Below are positions 10,376-17,897 of a DNA stretch of 64,000 bases, one piece after another. The DNA comes from Bacteroidota bacterium (GTDB lineage Bacteria > Bacteroidota > Bacteroidia > AKYH767-A > 2013-40CM-41-45), in the NCBI GenBank assembly GCA_016720935.1, contig JADKJP010000005.1, positions 310,001 through 374,000 on the forward strand, in the 5' to 3' direction. How positions within the stretch are numbered: position 1 is the stretch's first letter; every line of letters begins with the position of its first letter. The notes below the pieces were generated by a model. The model saw only the letters and a program-made list of their open reading frames with translations, made no database searches and was not told where the DNA came from. A program made the position numbers and the translations under genes.

Positions 10376-10915
10376 TCATCCAATACTTTTCATCATTTCT
10401 TCCAGAAATTTTTCAGCACGCTTATCTGTTTTTTCCTTTTCGATTGCGGCCCCGTTTTCATCAAAATTTTTACCTGCCAGAGGCACAGGAAAAGTTGCCG
10501 GAATTAACAGAGCGCGCACTTTCAGGAAAACAGATTGCAACATCAGGAGCGCATGCATGCCTCCGAAATTACCATCAGAGACGGAAACAAGACCAATGGG
10601 TTTTCGGTACCATTCTTCATACAACAGATCAATCGCGTTTTTAATACTGGCCGGATAACCACTGTTGTATTCAGGACTGACGATAATCACTCCATCTGCC
10701 TTTTTTATTCCTTCAGCAAATTGAAGGATTTGGGGAGACGGATTGGAGAGATATTTTAGTCGCTCCTCTGATAAAGAAATATTCAGCTCCTTCAAATCAA
10801 GCATGATTACGTCCGCTAATTGTTTTTCCCGAATATATTTTTCAAAATAAACAGCGACACGATGACTCAAACGTCCGGTACGAATGCTGCCAGACACAAT
10901 TGCGATTGTTTTCAT
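10376..10915 (-). CDS. NADPH-dependent FMN reductase family flavoprotein
   Basis: A 179-residue flavodoxin-like protein starting at the ATG at 10915 (MKTIAIVSGSIRTGR). An upstream frame start at 10975 adds 20 unlikely residues. The phosphate-binding loop GSIRTGRLSHR (about 9-19) and the VSPEYNSGYPASIKNAID segment (about 78-95) are diagnostic of the NAD(P)H-dependent FMN/quinone/azo-reductase family, which transfers hydride through FMN in the cytoplasm. It is the last gene of a co-directional group with 10980-11615 (64-base gap) and 11627-13279. Confidence 0.88.
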   Translation of the reverse strand: MKTIAIVSGSIRTGRLSHRVAVYFEKYIREKQLADVIMLDLKELNISLSEERLKYLSNPSPQILQFAEGIKKADGVIIVSPEYNSGYPASIKNAIDLLYEEWYRKPIGLVSVSDGNFGGMHALLMLQSVFLKVRALLIPATFPVPLAGKNFDENGAAIEKEKTDKRAEKFLEEMMKSIG

Positions 10916-10979
10916 AAGTACAATTTTAAAACTCTGTGAAAGAAATACCAATAGAACAATTGAAACCTCGCTCAATCAA

Positions 10980-11615
10980 TTACTGCGCTTTTTCAAAAAA
11001 ATAATCCTTTTCTCCGAGCAAAGGATGTTTTCCACGAAGTCCGGCCGAATCAATTTTCAATCTGTGATTTCGAAAAAACACTTCGAGAATAGTAGGATTA
11101 AATGTAAAAGTAAACTCATTCTCCTCCTTCCCGACAAGAGGGAAGCGAAATACTTTCTCACTGCTGAACTCCATCATCATTAACAAACTATCATAAGCAC
11201 CGGCCTGAAAGCGCAAAATACCATCGTGATCTGATTGCTGTTCTTCTTCTCGTTCCTTTCCGCTGACAAAGCCGTGTACATATTTTTTAAAGAACGGATT
11301 TGGATCGTCGATAATGATGCTCAATACGTCGCTTTTTACCTTGCGACTATTTTTCAGGACAAACCCATCCGGAGTCGGACCCTCGCTTTTCAACACTATA
11401 AAGGAATCCTGAACACTCCAGGAACTTTTCCCGCTTCTGTCAAGAGCTCCGTAGCTGTAAAAAAAGTCGAAACTGGAATCCGTGTTTAATCGAAATCCGG
11501 AGGCGGTTTCCATAACACCGGTTAGATAATATTCTCCGGTATATGAACCGGACTGCGCGAAGGAATGACTCAAAATAAAAAATGGAATTATCCAGATATT
11601 ACTTTTAAAATTCAT
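10980..11615 (-). CDS. Small secreted protein of unknown function
   Basis: I do not recognise the family. The 211-residue product has a signal peptide (1-20, cleavage after SFAQ) and then alternating short strands with many aromatic residues, suggesting a small beta-rich domain like those of lipocalin-like secreted proteins. There is no lipobox and no T9SS sorting tail. Its ATG lies only 11 bases after the stop of the secreted endonuclease gene, so the two are probably co-transcribed and the protein may act in the periplasm or at the outer membrane. Confidence 0.65.
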   Translation of the reverse strand: MNFKSNIWIIPFFILSHSFAQSGSYTGEYYLTGVMETASGFRLNTDSSFDFFYSYGALDRSGKSSWSVQDSFIVLKSEGPTPDGFVLKNSRKVKSDVLSIIIDDPNPFFKKYVHGFVSGKEREEEQQSDHDGILRFQAGAYDSLLMMMEFSSEKVFRFPLVGKEENEFTFTFNPTILEVFFRNHRLKIDSAGLRGKHPLLGEKDYFFEKAQ

Positions 11616-11626
11616 TTCATGAAAAA

Positions 11627-13279
11627 TCAGTATTTCAGAAGACTCCTGTGTACAAAACGACCAGTGGAAGTATTCTCAATGTGGAGAAAATAATTCCCCG
11701 GAGCTATTTCGTGTACATCAATTTCACTGGTCAATGCCGATGTTTGAACCGGAGTAATCAACTCTCTGCCAATAAAGTCAAACAAACGAATCCTGTAAAC
11801 GCCTGCTCCGTCAAAGAATCGTATGTGTATTAAATCCTGAACCGGGTTGGGATACAACTCCACATGTAAGGGGTCGATCTCGTCTACTACGGTAAACACA
11901 GAGTCATTTGCAAAAATCGGAACAGTTACGGTGCTATGACCGACTGCATCTGTTGTATAAGTTAAATGCCCCCGGATTGAATTTGTTGTTGTGGGCTGAC
12001 AGGCAATATCAATCCCCAGAGCATCGCCCGGAGCAATAGACGTGTTTGTTCCGCCGGATAGAAAACTCAGTTCGGCAGGAAGATCCAAAGCAAAATTATT
12101 GAAGCTTATATCTGTGTTGCCATTATTTACGATGACATAATGAAAAATGGTAGGACTTCCTGCCGGAATATAACCGAATAAAATTGTGTCTTCCGGAAGA
12201 TCTATGGTTTTCACAACCGGTGCAACAGAGTTAGAAGACAGGGAAGTAATTCTGTCAATGAATTGTGGATAATCTACAAAAGGATTTCTGTTGTGTTGCC
12301 AGACCTGAATATCGTTGTTTCTTTTTTTCTCCACCTGATCAGGCGGGAAATTGTGATGCCATGTTCGCAGTACATTCTCCTGGCTGGTAAAAAAGTTGCT
12401 GTAATTTTGATAACGAAGGAGAAAATAAATCATCGCACGTGCGGTAATACCTTTTTGTACATCTCTTGGTTCGAATAATGAATTATCACTTTTTGAACCT
12501 CCAACTGACCAGCTGGGGTTGTTCACCACACCAAAAGGGTTATTTCCTCTCTCGCCATTTGAATTGTCATCCGTTGGAAACAAATGGTGTAAATCTGAAA
12601 CCATCGGGTCATTGCTGCTGAACAATGATTGTGGCCAGGTATGCTCAGTATTAAAATTGAAACGTGTCTGACAATCATTCCTGTCAGTATAACCAACTGC
12701 AAGCTGGCCAGTGTAAATGCTTTCAAGTGTATTCTGTGAAGCTCCTTGTCCATTCACGGCCTGGTTATCAATAAGCATGAACATTTTGTCTCTCGCGGTA
12801 TTATATCCCAGTGCAACGTATCCAATTCCGGTCAGGGTATGAATTGCCGATTTCAGACTTTGCTCTTCCTGATTCTCCGTCGAACTATAATAAGTATTGG
12901 AATAACTTCCTTGTCCGATGAGATCAACAGATACATCTCCGCGCAGACCATCATTTTGAATAACCAATTCAGAATTATGAAAAATATTGTGTATCGGCGA
13001 GAACTTTATCCAGATGATAGTAGAAGAATTCGCGGCAATGGAGAAAATGTTTGAACGGGATGAAAACGCGGGAGCTCCATACGTTGTATAAAAACGCAAT
13101 CCGGTAACAATTACTCTTCTGTTCAGAAGATTCTGAATTGTCAGGGGCAGACTATCCGGCGCATTTTCATACGCTGTACCAAAATTTAATTGAGTTGTGT
13201 TTACTGATAATGCCTGGGCAAATGTTGCTGAGGGATTAAGAAGCAATACGCATACAACTATTGATGCAATAAATTTCAT
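11627..13279 (-). CDS. Secreted endonuclease I family protein with T9SS sorting domain
   Basis: A 550-residue exported nuclease. Signal peptide 1-21, an Ig-like domain (about 24-125), then the endonuclease I catalytic domain with NTEHTWPQS (210-218), SDLHHLFPTD (228-237) and NGERGNNPFG (241-250), the metal-binding His/Asn-rich signature of the family. A second Ig-like domain (about 350-455) follows, then a T9SS type A sorting domain (about 470-550, with LYPNPVQDLIHI and GNYFLHI). The likely role is cleavage of extracellular DNA at or outside the cell surface. It heads the minus-strand group with 10980-11615. Confidence 0.93.
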   Translation of the reverse strand: MKFIASIVVCVLLLNPSATFAQALSVNTTQLNFGTAYENAPDSLPLTIQNLLNRRVIVTGLRFYTTYGAPAFSSRSNIFSIAANSSTIIWIKFSPIHNIFHNSELVIQNDGLRGDVSVDLIGQGSYSNTYYSSTENQEEQSLKSAIHTLTGIGYVALGYNTARDKMFMLIDNQAVNGQGASQNTLESIYTGQLAVGYTDRNDCQTRFNFNTEHTWPQSLFSSNDPMVSDLHHLFPTDDNSNGERGNNPFGVVNNPSWSVGGSKSDNSLFEPRDVQKGITARAMIYFLLRYQNYSNFFTSQENVLRTWHHNFPPDQVEKKRNNDIQVWQHNRNPFVDYPQFIDRITSLSSNSVAPVVKTIDLPEDTILFGYIPAGSPTIFHYVIVNNGNTDISFNNFALDLPAELSFLSGGTNTSIAPGDALGIDIACQPTTTNSIRGHLTYTTDAVGHSTVTVPIFANDSVFTVVDEIDPLHVELYPNPVQDLIHIRFFDGAGVYRIRLFDFIGRELITPVQTSALTSEIDVHEIAPGNYFLHIENTSTGRFVHRSLLKY

Positions 13280-13366
13280 GGAATAGGATTCAGTGTTCGT
13301 TTTCGTAAGAGAAACGAAGATGGTAAAATTCAGATAAATAGTCTTATTACGTAAAAGCCGTAAATT

Positions 13367-13810
13367 TTAGGCTTCTGATTCGTGGATGTCAATTTTTTCA
13401 ATCACATCACCCTGACGAATCTGATCGATCACATCCAGTCCTTCCACAACTTTTCCGAAGCAGGTATGGTTACGATCAAGATGCGCAGTATTCGCGCGGC
13501 TGTGACAGATAAAAAACTGCGAACCTCCTGTATCACGACCTGCATGTGCCATGGAAAGTACACCGCGATCATGATATTGGTTGCCGCCATCCAATTCGCA
13601 TTTTATTTTATAACCAGGTCCGCCATTTCCGATACCATTGGGGCATCCACCCTGAATAACAAAATTTGGGATCACACGGTGGAATGTAAGACCGTTGTAA
13701 AAGCCTTTTTGTGCAAGGTCACAGAAGTTTTTTACAGTATTGGGCGCGTCCTTTTCATAAAACTCAACCTTCATGGTTCCTTTGGCAGTCTGGATAGTAG
13801 CAGATTTCAT
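13367..13810 (-). CDS. Cyclophilin-type peptidyl-prolyl cis-trans isomerase
   Basis: A 147-residue cytoplasmic cyclophilin with no signal peptide. Family motifs are clear: YNGLTFHRVIPNFVIQGG (about 38-55), SMAHAGRDTGGSQFFI (about 86-101), and HLDRNHTCFGKV, where the usual Trp-containing loop reads CFGKVVEG. The FHR and QGG residues form the active site. It catalyses prolyl isomerisation during protein folding. A CAAAAATA (minus strand TATTTTTG) at 13840-13847 matches the -7 consensus 30 bases before the start. Confidence 0.95.
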   Translation of the reverse strand: MKSATIQTAKGTMKVEFYEKDAPNTVKNFCDLAQKGFYNGLTFHRVIPNFVIQGGCPNGIGNGGPGYKIKCELDGGNQYHDRGVLSMAHAGRDTGGSQFFICHSRANTAHLDRNHTCFGKVVEGLDVIDQIRQGDVIEKIDIHESEA

Positions 13811-13839
13811 AGATTTCCTTCTTATTCTGATTAAGATGG

Positions 13840-13847
13840 CAAAAATA
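13840..13847 (-). promoter_or_regulatory. Candidate -7 element of the cyclophilin gene
   Basis: Minus-strand TATTTTTG, exact match to TAnnTTTG, 30 bases upstream of the ATG. Confidence 0.45.
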
Positions 13848-13970
13848 CGAATTGCTTCTCAAATACATTCCGATTTTAATCGAATCTCAGAAATCAGGCA
13901 GGAAATAAGGAATTTAACTTATAAAAAATCTGTCAACCGGTATGTCGTAAAGCCGGTTAAACAGGATCAC

Positions 13971-14002
13971 TAAAAATCCTGCTGTCATCAATGTCAGACA
14001 GC
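13971..14002 (-). terminator. Possible weak terminator overlapping a stop codon
   Basis: Minus-strand hairpin with 6-bp stem (GCTGTC 13981-13986 / GACAGC 13997-14002) and ten-base loop, followed on the minus strand by AGGATTTTTAG. It overlaps the last codons of the membrane protein gene. The stem is short. Confidence 0.4.
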
Positions 14003-14659
14003 CTGCATTGCCTGATTGGCTCTGTGCCTGGTCAAAGAGAAACCATAAGCGCTAATCAGATAACTCAACATATTTATAAATGTATATACAATCCAGATCT
14101 TTTTCCGGTATTCTGATTCAAGAAAACTACTGAGAAAAAAAGTACAAAAGCAGCATAAAAATATGCTGACTACAAACCAGAATTTAGGTGCGCGAATCAT
14201 ATCTTCTCTTTCCTGGGTAAAGAGCAGCAATGTGTAGGCAGATAAAAAGGCGAAAATCACCTGATAACCTGCTGCAAAACCCCCACTCAATTTTCCGACT
14301 ACGGTGACATCACTGAGAATTTCTACATGAAAAAATAACCAAAGTGGCACAAGTCCCCACAAAAACCAATAACACATTTTCTTTATCCATGGCTTGGGAG
14401 CAATGAGATAAAAATAAACTATTAGAAAAAAGGGCTCAAGCAAGGAATATGAATTAAAGATGATCCAGGCAGTCTGCCGGTGAGTATCTTTCAATGTCAT
14501 TACAGAAAAATCAATCAGAAATCCTGCAAACAAATAGATGAGGATCAATCGGTCTCCTTTATCTGTATACTTGAAAAGTAAAACTCCCATAAGTACAGGA
14601 AGTAATGTAAGGTAAGTAGATATTGTAGATAATAATGTTCGGAGTTCCTGGTCAATCAT
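13994..14659 (-). CDS. Seven-helix integral membrane protein, unknown function
   Basis: I do not recognise a named family. The 221-residue protein has about seven hydrophobic segments separated by short loops, rich in Phe, Trp and Tyr, with a short basic cytoplasmic tail (SLTRHRANQ). Small seven-helix proteins of this size occur in Bacteroidota as free-standing sensors or beside histidine kinases, but nothing here proves a sensory role. It lies 105 bases downstream of the lipoprotein gene on the same strand and could be co-transcribed with it. Confidence 0.6.
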   Translation of the reverse strand: MIDQELRTLLSTISTYLTLLPVLMGVLLFKYTDKGDRLILIYLFAGFLIDFSVMTLKDTHRQTAWIIFNSYSLLEPFFLIVYFYLIAPKPWIKKMCYWFLWGLVPLWLFFHVEILSDVTVVGKLSGGFAAGYQVIFAFLSAYTLLLFTQEREDMIRAPKFWFVVSIFLCCFCTFFLSSFLESEYRKKIWIVYTFINMLSYLISAYGFSLTRHRANQAMQAV

Positions 14660-14764
14660 ATTTCCATTACAATTTAATGAAGATAAACAAACCTGATTGA
14701 ATAAACCAAAATTCTAATTTTGATTTTCCTGTATTTACCAGGTATTCACGAAGATTTAAAATAA

Positions 14765-15622
14765 TTATTCTTTGCTTGGCGGCCATTCATTTTCATAAAA
14801 AACAGCTTCCTTGCCTTGATTGTTCAACAGAATATTTTCTCCATTTTTATCTACTCCAATAAGAATTATTCTAATCTTGTTTGATTTTCGCTCAGGTTCA
14901 TAACCAAAGAAAAAACGTAAACCAACACAGTTATTCTGATTAAGAATTTCATTAATTTCTTTTCCAAGAAAGAATCCGCAATGACTTTCGTTTGTGGGAG
15001 ATCCCGATGCAACAAAATAATTCGAAAAAATCTGGCAGGCGGTGTCGAGATCTTTGCCGGAAATTACTGAATTCATTGGTCCTTCGGGCTTTGGCATATT
15101 GCTCAGGAAGCTGGAAATTCCCTCGAGAGTCGCCGTTGAATCCGGAAACAGGAATGGACTCGAGGAATGATGGTAGGAGTATTCATCAATGATGGTACAA
15201 GGCACCGAGTCGGGGGAAGAAATCGAGTCATACAAATAGGCAAGAAAGAATTCCTTTTTAAATGTGGTACTGTAACAACCGTTATAAAATAACCACCCTT
15301 TGTAATTTTCAGGAGAATGTGGAGGTGTTTTCAGATTGGAACCATTAATATATCCTCCTAAACCATTGTTTTTTGCGTCATCATTAAATGTTTCAATGAA
15401 ATTACGAATCAAAATACACACACTGTCATAACAAATCCGATGATGAATACCCAAGGAGTCAGAACTGTAAGTCTTACAATCACCCAAGGATGGTGCATCA
15501 GCTAAAAGTGAAGACAAAGCATTGCTGTCTGGAATCGGAAATGCATTTTCAGCACATCCTGAATTGATTTGGAACAAATGAAAAATCAAAATAACCAGGC
15601 TACCGGATAGTATTTTTTTCAT
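14765..15622 (-). CDS. Putative lipoprotein of unknown function, likely LytTR target
   Basis: A 285-residue protein from the ATG at 15622; an earlier in-frame ATG at 15658 puts 12 residues before the signal peptide. The N-terminus MKKILSGSLVILIFHLF followed by QINSGC looks like a lipoprotein signal with Cys at about 22, though INSGC is not an ideal lipobox. The mature part has about ten cysteines, a Ser/Pro-rich middle and no motif I recognise. Directly upstream are a -7 element (15673-15680) and a three-box repeat array (15713-15762) matched by one on the far side of the adjacent LytS/LytTR operon. This makes it the best candidate target of that two-component system. Confidence 0.6.
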   Translation of the reverse strand: MKKILSGSLVILIFHLFQINSGCAENAFPIPDSNALSSLLADAPSLGDCKTYSSDSLGIHHRICYDSVCILIRNFIETFNDDAKNNGLGGYINGSNLKTPPHSPENYKGWLFYNGCYSTTFKKEFFLAYLYDSISSPDSVPCTIIDEYSYHHSSSPFLFPDSTATLEGISSFLSNMPKPEGPMNSVISGKDLDTACQIFSNYFVASGSPTNESHCGFFLGKEINEILNQNNCVGLRFFFGYEPERKSNKIRIILIGVDKNGENILLNNQGKEAVFYENEWPPSKE

Positions 15623-15672
15623 ACATATTTTTTTCAAACAGGAATCCTGATCATACATAGTGGATCCTCAGC

Positions 15673-15680
15673 CAAATTTA
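15673..15680 (-). promoter_or_regulatory. -7 element TAAATTTG of the lipoprotein gene
   Basis: Exact TAnnTTTG match on the minus strand, 50 bases before the ATG at 15622. It lies 32 bases downstream of the last box of the 20-bp-period array, so the boxes would be centred near -50, -70 and -90, typical activator positions. No -33 TTG is evident, consistent with an activator-dependent promoter. Confidence 0.6.
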
Positions 15681-15712
15681 GATACGAAAAGATACACGCA
15701 CAAGCGAGATAC

Positions 15713-15762
15713 TGAATTCGGCGGTTATGAAAAGAATTCGGTTGATTTCGGGAGAATTCGGT
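15713..15762 (-). promoter_or_regulatory. Three-box direct-repeat operator array (left)
   Basis: On the minus strand ACCGAATTCT, ACCGAATTCT and GCCGAATTCA lie at 15762-15753, 15742-15733 and 15722-15713, each 10 bp with exactly 10 bp between. The array starts 3 bp past the response-regulator stop codon. A matching array lies at 17603-17652. Tandem 10-bp boxes with about two helical turns of spacing are how LytTR regulators such as E. coli YpdB bind DNA; binding here is inferred. Confidence 0.75.
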
Positions 15763-15765
15763 AAA

Positions 15766-16518
15766 CTACTTGATTCGTTTCAGTGCGGCAAGGAATTCAT
15801 CCTTCCTTCTTCTGGAAACTTCAACGATAGTACCGTCCGACATGTGCACCTGTCCGCCTTCTCCTCGTACATATTCCCGGATGTACTTAAGATTGATCAA
15901 ATGAGAATTATGAATCCTGCAGAAATCATAGGTCAACAGGAGTTCTTCACACTCCTTGATTGTTCGTGCAACCACTAATTGAGTCGAGTTTGAGAAATAA
16001 AAAGTAGTATAGGTATTATCGGATTCACAGCGTACAATATCATTTACTTTCGCGAAAACAAGGCCTGTCATAACCGGTAATGCAATTTTTATATCGGCTG
16101 AAGTCTGCGCGTTGATATTTTGTAACAATTGTGAAATATTATACATCGGATGTTTCATTGCAAAACGCTCTTCAAATTTTTTAAGCGCGAGAGCAACATC
16201 ATCGGGGCCGAAGGGTTTCAACAAATAATCAACAGCTGCAACTTTAAAAGCGCGCACAGCAAAGTCGTCGTAAGAAGTTGTGAAGATGATCTCAAAATCG
16301 AAATCGTTCAGTTCTTTCAACATTTCAAACCCGTTGGATGGTGGCATCATCACATCCAGAAAAACCAGGTCCGGCTTGTTTTTGGAAAGAAAGTCCACGC
16401 CTTCTTCTACCGATGAACATACCTTACTTAATTTGTATTTAGGAAAGTTGTCGGCAAGGATACGCGAAAGCGTTTCCTGTTGTGGCACTTCATCATCGAC
16501 AATTACAAACTGATACAT
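15766..16518 (-). CDS. LytTR-family response regulator
   Basis: A 250-residue regulator starting at the ATG at 16518; the longer frame to 16536 would need a TTG start inside the kinase gene. The receiver domain (1-120) has D8/D9, the phospho-acceptor Asp55 (FLDVMMPP), TTS and Lys101 (LLKPF). The C-terminal LytTR DNA-binding domain (about 145-250) has ALPVMTGLVFAKVNDIVRCE, then FCRIHNSHLINLKYI and MSDGTIVEVSRRRKDEF. It follows the kinase by 4 bases, so both come from one mRNA. Two matching box arrays flank the operon and are the probable binding sites. It is not a PorX-type T9SS regulator, which has a different output domain. Confidence 0.94.
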   Translation of the reverse strand: MYQFVIVDDEVPQQETLSRILADNFPKYKLSKVCSSVEEGVDFLSKNKPDLVFLDVMMPPSNGFEMLKELNDFDFEIIFTTSYDDFAVRAFKVAAVDYLLKPFGPDDVALALKKFEERFAMKHPMYNISQLLQNINAQTSADIKIALPVMTGLVFAKVNDIVRCESDNTYTTFYFSNSTQLVVARTIKECEELLLTYDFCRIHNSHLINLKYIREYVRGEGGQVHMSDGTIVEVSRRRKDEFLAALKRIK

Positions 16519-16522
16519 ATCT

Positions 16523-17395
16523 TTAATCGGATTCAAGGGGAAGTATTAATTCTACATGTTTACCCTGGTACTCTCCTTTGGCAGAACGCAGATCCTTGAC
16601 GATCAATTCTGCTTTATTCACTTCTCCGGTGTTGAGTAAATTTAGCCGGTCACGAGTAAGGGCCATACCCAGGGATTTCTTTTTTGCTCGGGCGGGATCT
16701 TCTTTCATTTCAACATTGCCTTCTATTCCGTTGTCTTCAACAACAATATGAAGATGATTTTCCTTCTTTTTCACATGAATTGAAATCAAACCCCTTTCAG
16801 GTTTTTTGTTTAATCCATGCCAAATTGAGTTTTCTACAAATGGTTGAAGAATCAATGGCGGGATATAAATTTCTTCAGTATTCAATCCATCCTGAATCTC
16901 TATGTTGTAATCAAAACCCTTTGCAATTCGCAATTGCTCCAGTTGCATATACAACTCCAGTGCTTCGAGGTCATCGCTCATGGAAACTTCCCTGTGCATG
17001 GAATTTTCCAACACAAGCCGGATCAATTTGGAAAATTTCAAAAGATATTCAGAAGCTTGAGCGTCTTTTTTTTCCTGAATAAAAACATAAATAGAATTGA
17101 GTGCATTGAAAATAAAATGCGGGTTCATCTGAGCTCTCAAAGCTTTCATTTCAATTTCAGCGGCTTGCTGTTTGTATTCCGCTTCCTTCTGTCGGATTTG
17201 CGATTCCCTTCTCATCCTGTAAATAACAAACATGATAAAGGAGAAAGAAATAACAATTGGCAGAAGCGCCCAGAAGATTAAATTTTCCGGAGCAACGGCT
17301 GATTGAAGGAGGATTCCGGGACGAAATCCATGAAAATACCGCAACACCAAATCCTGGCTGAAGGAAAGTTGAAATTGCGCAGTGATATCCTCCAT
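16523..17395 (-). CDS. LytS-like sensor histidine kinase (short N-terminus)
   Basis: A 290-residue kinase with one membrane helix (about 39-60), a charged coiled-coil linker, the His_kinase domain with phospho-acceptor His93 in QMNPHFIFNALNS, and an ATPase domain with PPLILQPFVENSIWHGL. The extracellular part is only about 38 residues, so there is almost no sensor domain. Most Bacteroidota kinases of this class have long seven-bladed or TPR sensors. It may sense through its membrane segment, or through a partner such as the nearby seven-helix protein or lipoprotein (inference). It is followed after 4 bases by its LytTR partner. Confidence 0.92.
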   Translation of the reverse strand: MEDITAQFQLSFSQDLVLRYFHGFRPGILLQSAVAPENLIFWALLPIVISFSFIMFVIYRMRRESQIRQKEAEYKQQAAEIEMKALRAQMNPHFIFNALNSIYVFIQEKKDAQASEYLLKFSKLIRLVLENSMHREVSMSDDLEALELYMQLEQLRIAKGFDYNIEIQDGLNTEEIYIPPLILQPFVENSIWHGLNKKPERGLISIHVKKKENHLHIVVEDNGIEGNVEMKEDPARAKKKSLGMALTRDRLNLLNTGEVNKAELIVKDLRSAKGEYQGKHVELILPLESD

Positions 17396-17602
17396 AAATT
17401 TCTATCAATCACGTGAAAAGCCACTCCTTTTCACTTCACCCCGAATATCGCAATATTCGAAGATAAATCCCAAATCCATCCCTATTTCTGATAAAAAAAT
17501 GAAATTACCTGTATTCGATTCAGTTATGCCCCTATTAATATTTTATAAACCCGATTTAAACCCGAACAAAAAGGGTTAATAGTATTTAGGATCGAACAAT
17601 TC

Positions 17603-17652
17603 ACCGAATTCTTTCCAGAACTGCCGGATTCTCCCATAAACCGCCGAATTCA
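17603..17652 (+). promoter_or_regulatory. Three-box direct-repeat operator array (right)
   Basis: Plus-strand ACCGAATTCT (17603-17612), GCCGGATTCT (17623-17632) and GCCGAATTCA (17643-17652), period exactly 20 bp. Box order and the CATAA-containing second spacer match the left array. Read in the box orientation it points away from the kinase operon, toward 17690-17805. It could also act on the kinase promoter from about 210 bp upstream. Confidence 0.75.
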
Positions 17653-17698
17653 AGGTTGTGCTTGCATACCCAAGTGAATCAGTGCAGTTTTACAGTGA

Positions 17699-17805
17699 CC
17701 TTTCGCAGTAGGTCATGTTAAGCCCCCTTTTTACTCTGAACCATTTTCAAACTCTTGCTAGTGTAAAAGAGAGAAGGGAGGAGAAATCCTCCCTTTATTT
17801 TTTTG
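17699..17805 (+). ncRNA. Candidate small RNA downstream of the right operator array
   Basis: Inferred transcript of about 105 nt. At 17685-17692, the same distance from the last box as the -7 element in the left array, CAGTTTTA matches TAnnTTTG at the A and the TTT but not at the two ends. The predicted RNA has an unpaired GCCCCC stretch, a small CTCTT/AAGAG hairpin, and a 9-bp GAAA-loop terminator with a long T run. A 35-codon frame from 17715 runs through the terminator and is not convincing. The alternative is that the terminator serves the minus-strand thioredoxin gene. Confidence 0.4.
17774..17805 (+). terminator. Strong rho-independent terminator with no upstream plus-strand gene
   Basis: Stem AAGGGAGGA (17774-17782), GAAA tetraloop, TCCTCCCTT (17787-17795), then TATTTTTTTG on the plus strand. 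The minus-strand tail is only CTCTCTTTTAC, so the plus strand is clearly favoured. Confidence 0.8.
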
Positions 17806-17897
17806 TTTCTGATCCCATTTAATCCGGTAATGATAATTTGCTACTCTCCATAAAACCCTGAGAAATCTTAATTCTAAAACAGAGTTCGGAATAGAAT

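Larger units (their letters stand above)
17396..17897. other. 502-bp intergenic region with operator array and orphan transcript signals
   Basis: Gap between the kinase gene and the thioredoxin gene, both on the minus strand. It has no convincing protein gene. It contains a three-box array (17603-17652) and, on the plus strand, a strong terminator (17774-17805) with no gene in front. I found no clear TAnnTTTG for the kinase operon. Confidence 0.6.

Noticed and set aside
15766..17395. PorX/PorY T9SS regulators
   Set aside because: The regulator has a LytTR output domain and the kinase is of the LytS type, unlike PorX/PorY.
17715..17822. 35-codon frame after the right operator array
   Set aside because: It runs straight through a strong terminator, so the RNA would end before the stop codon.
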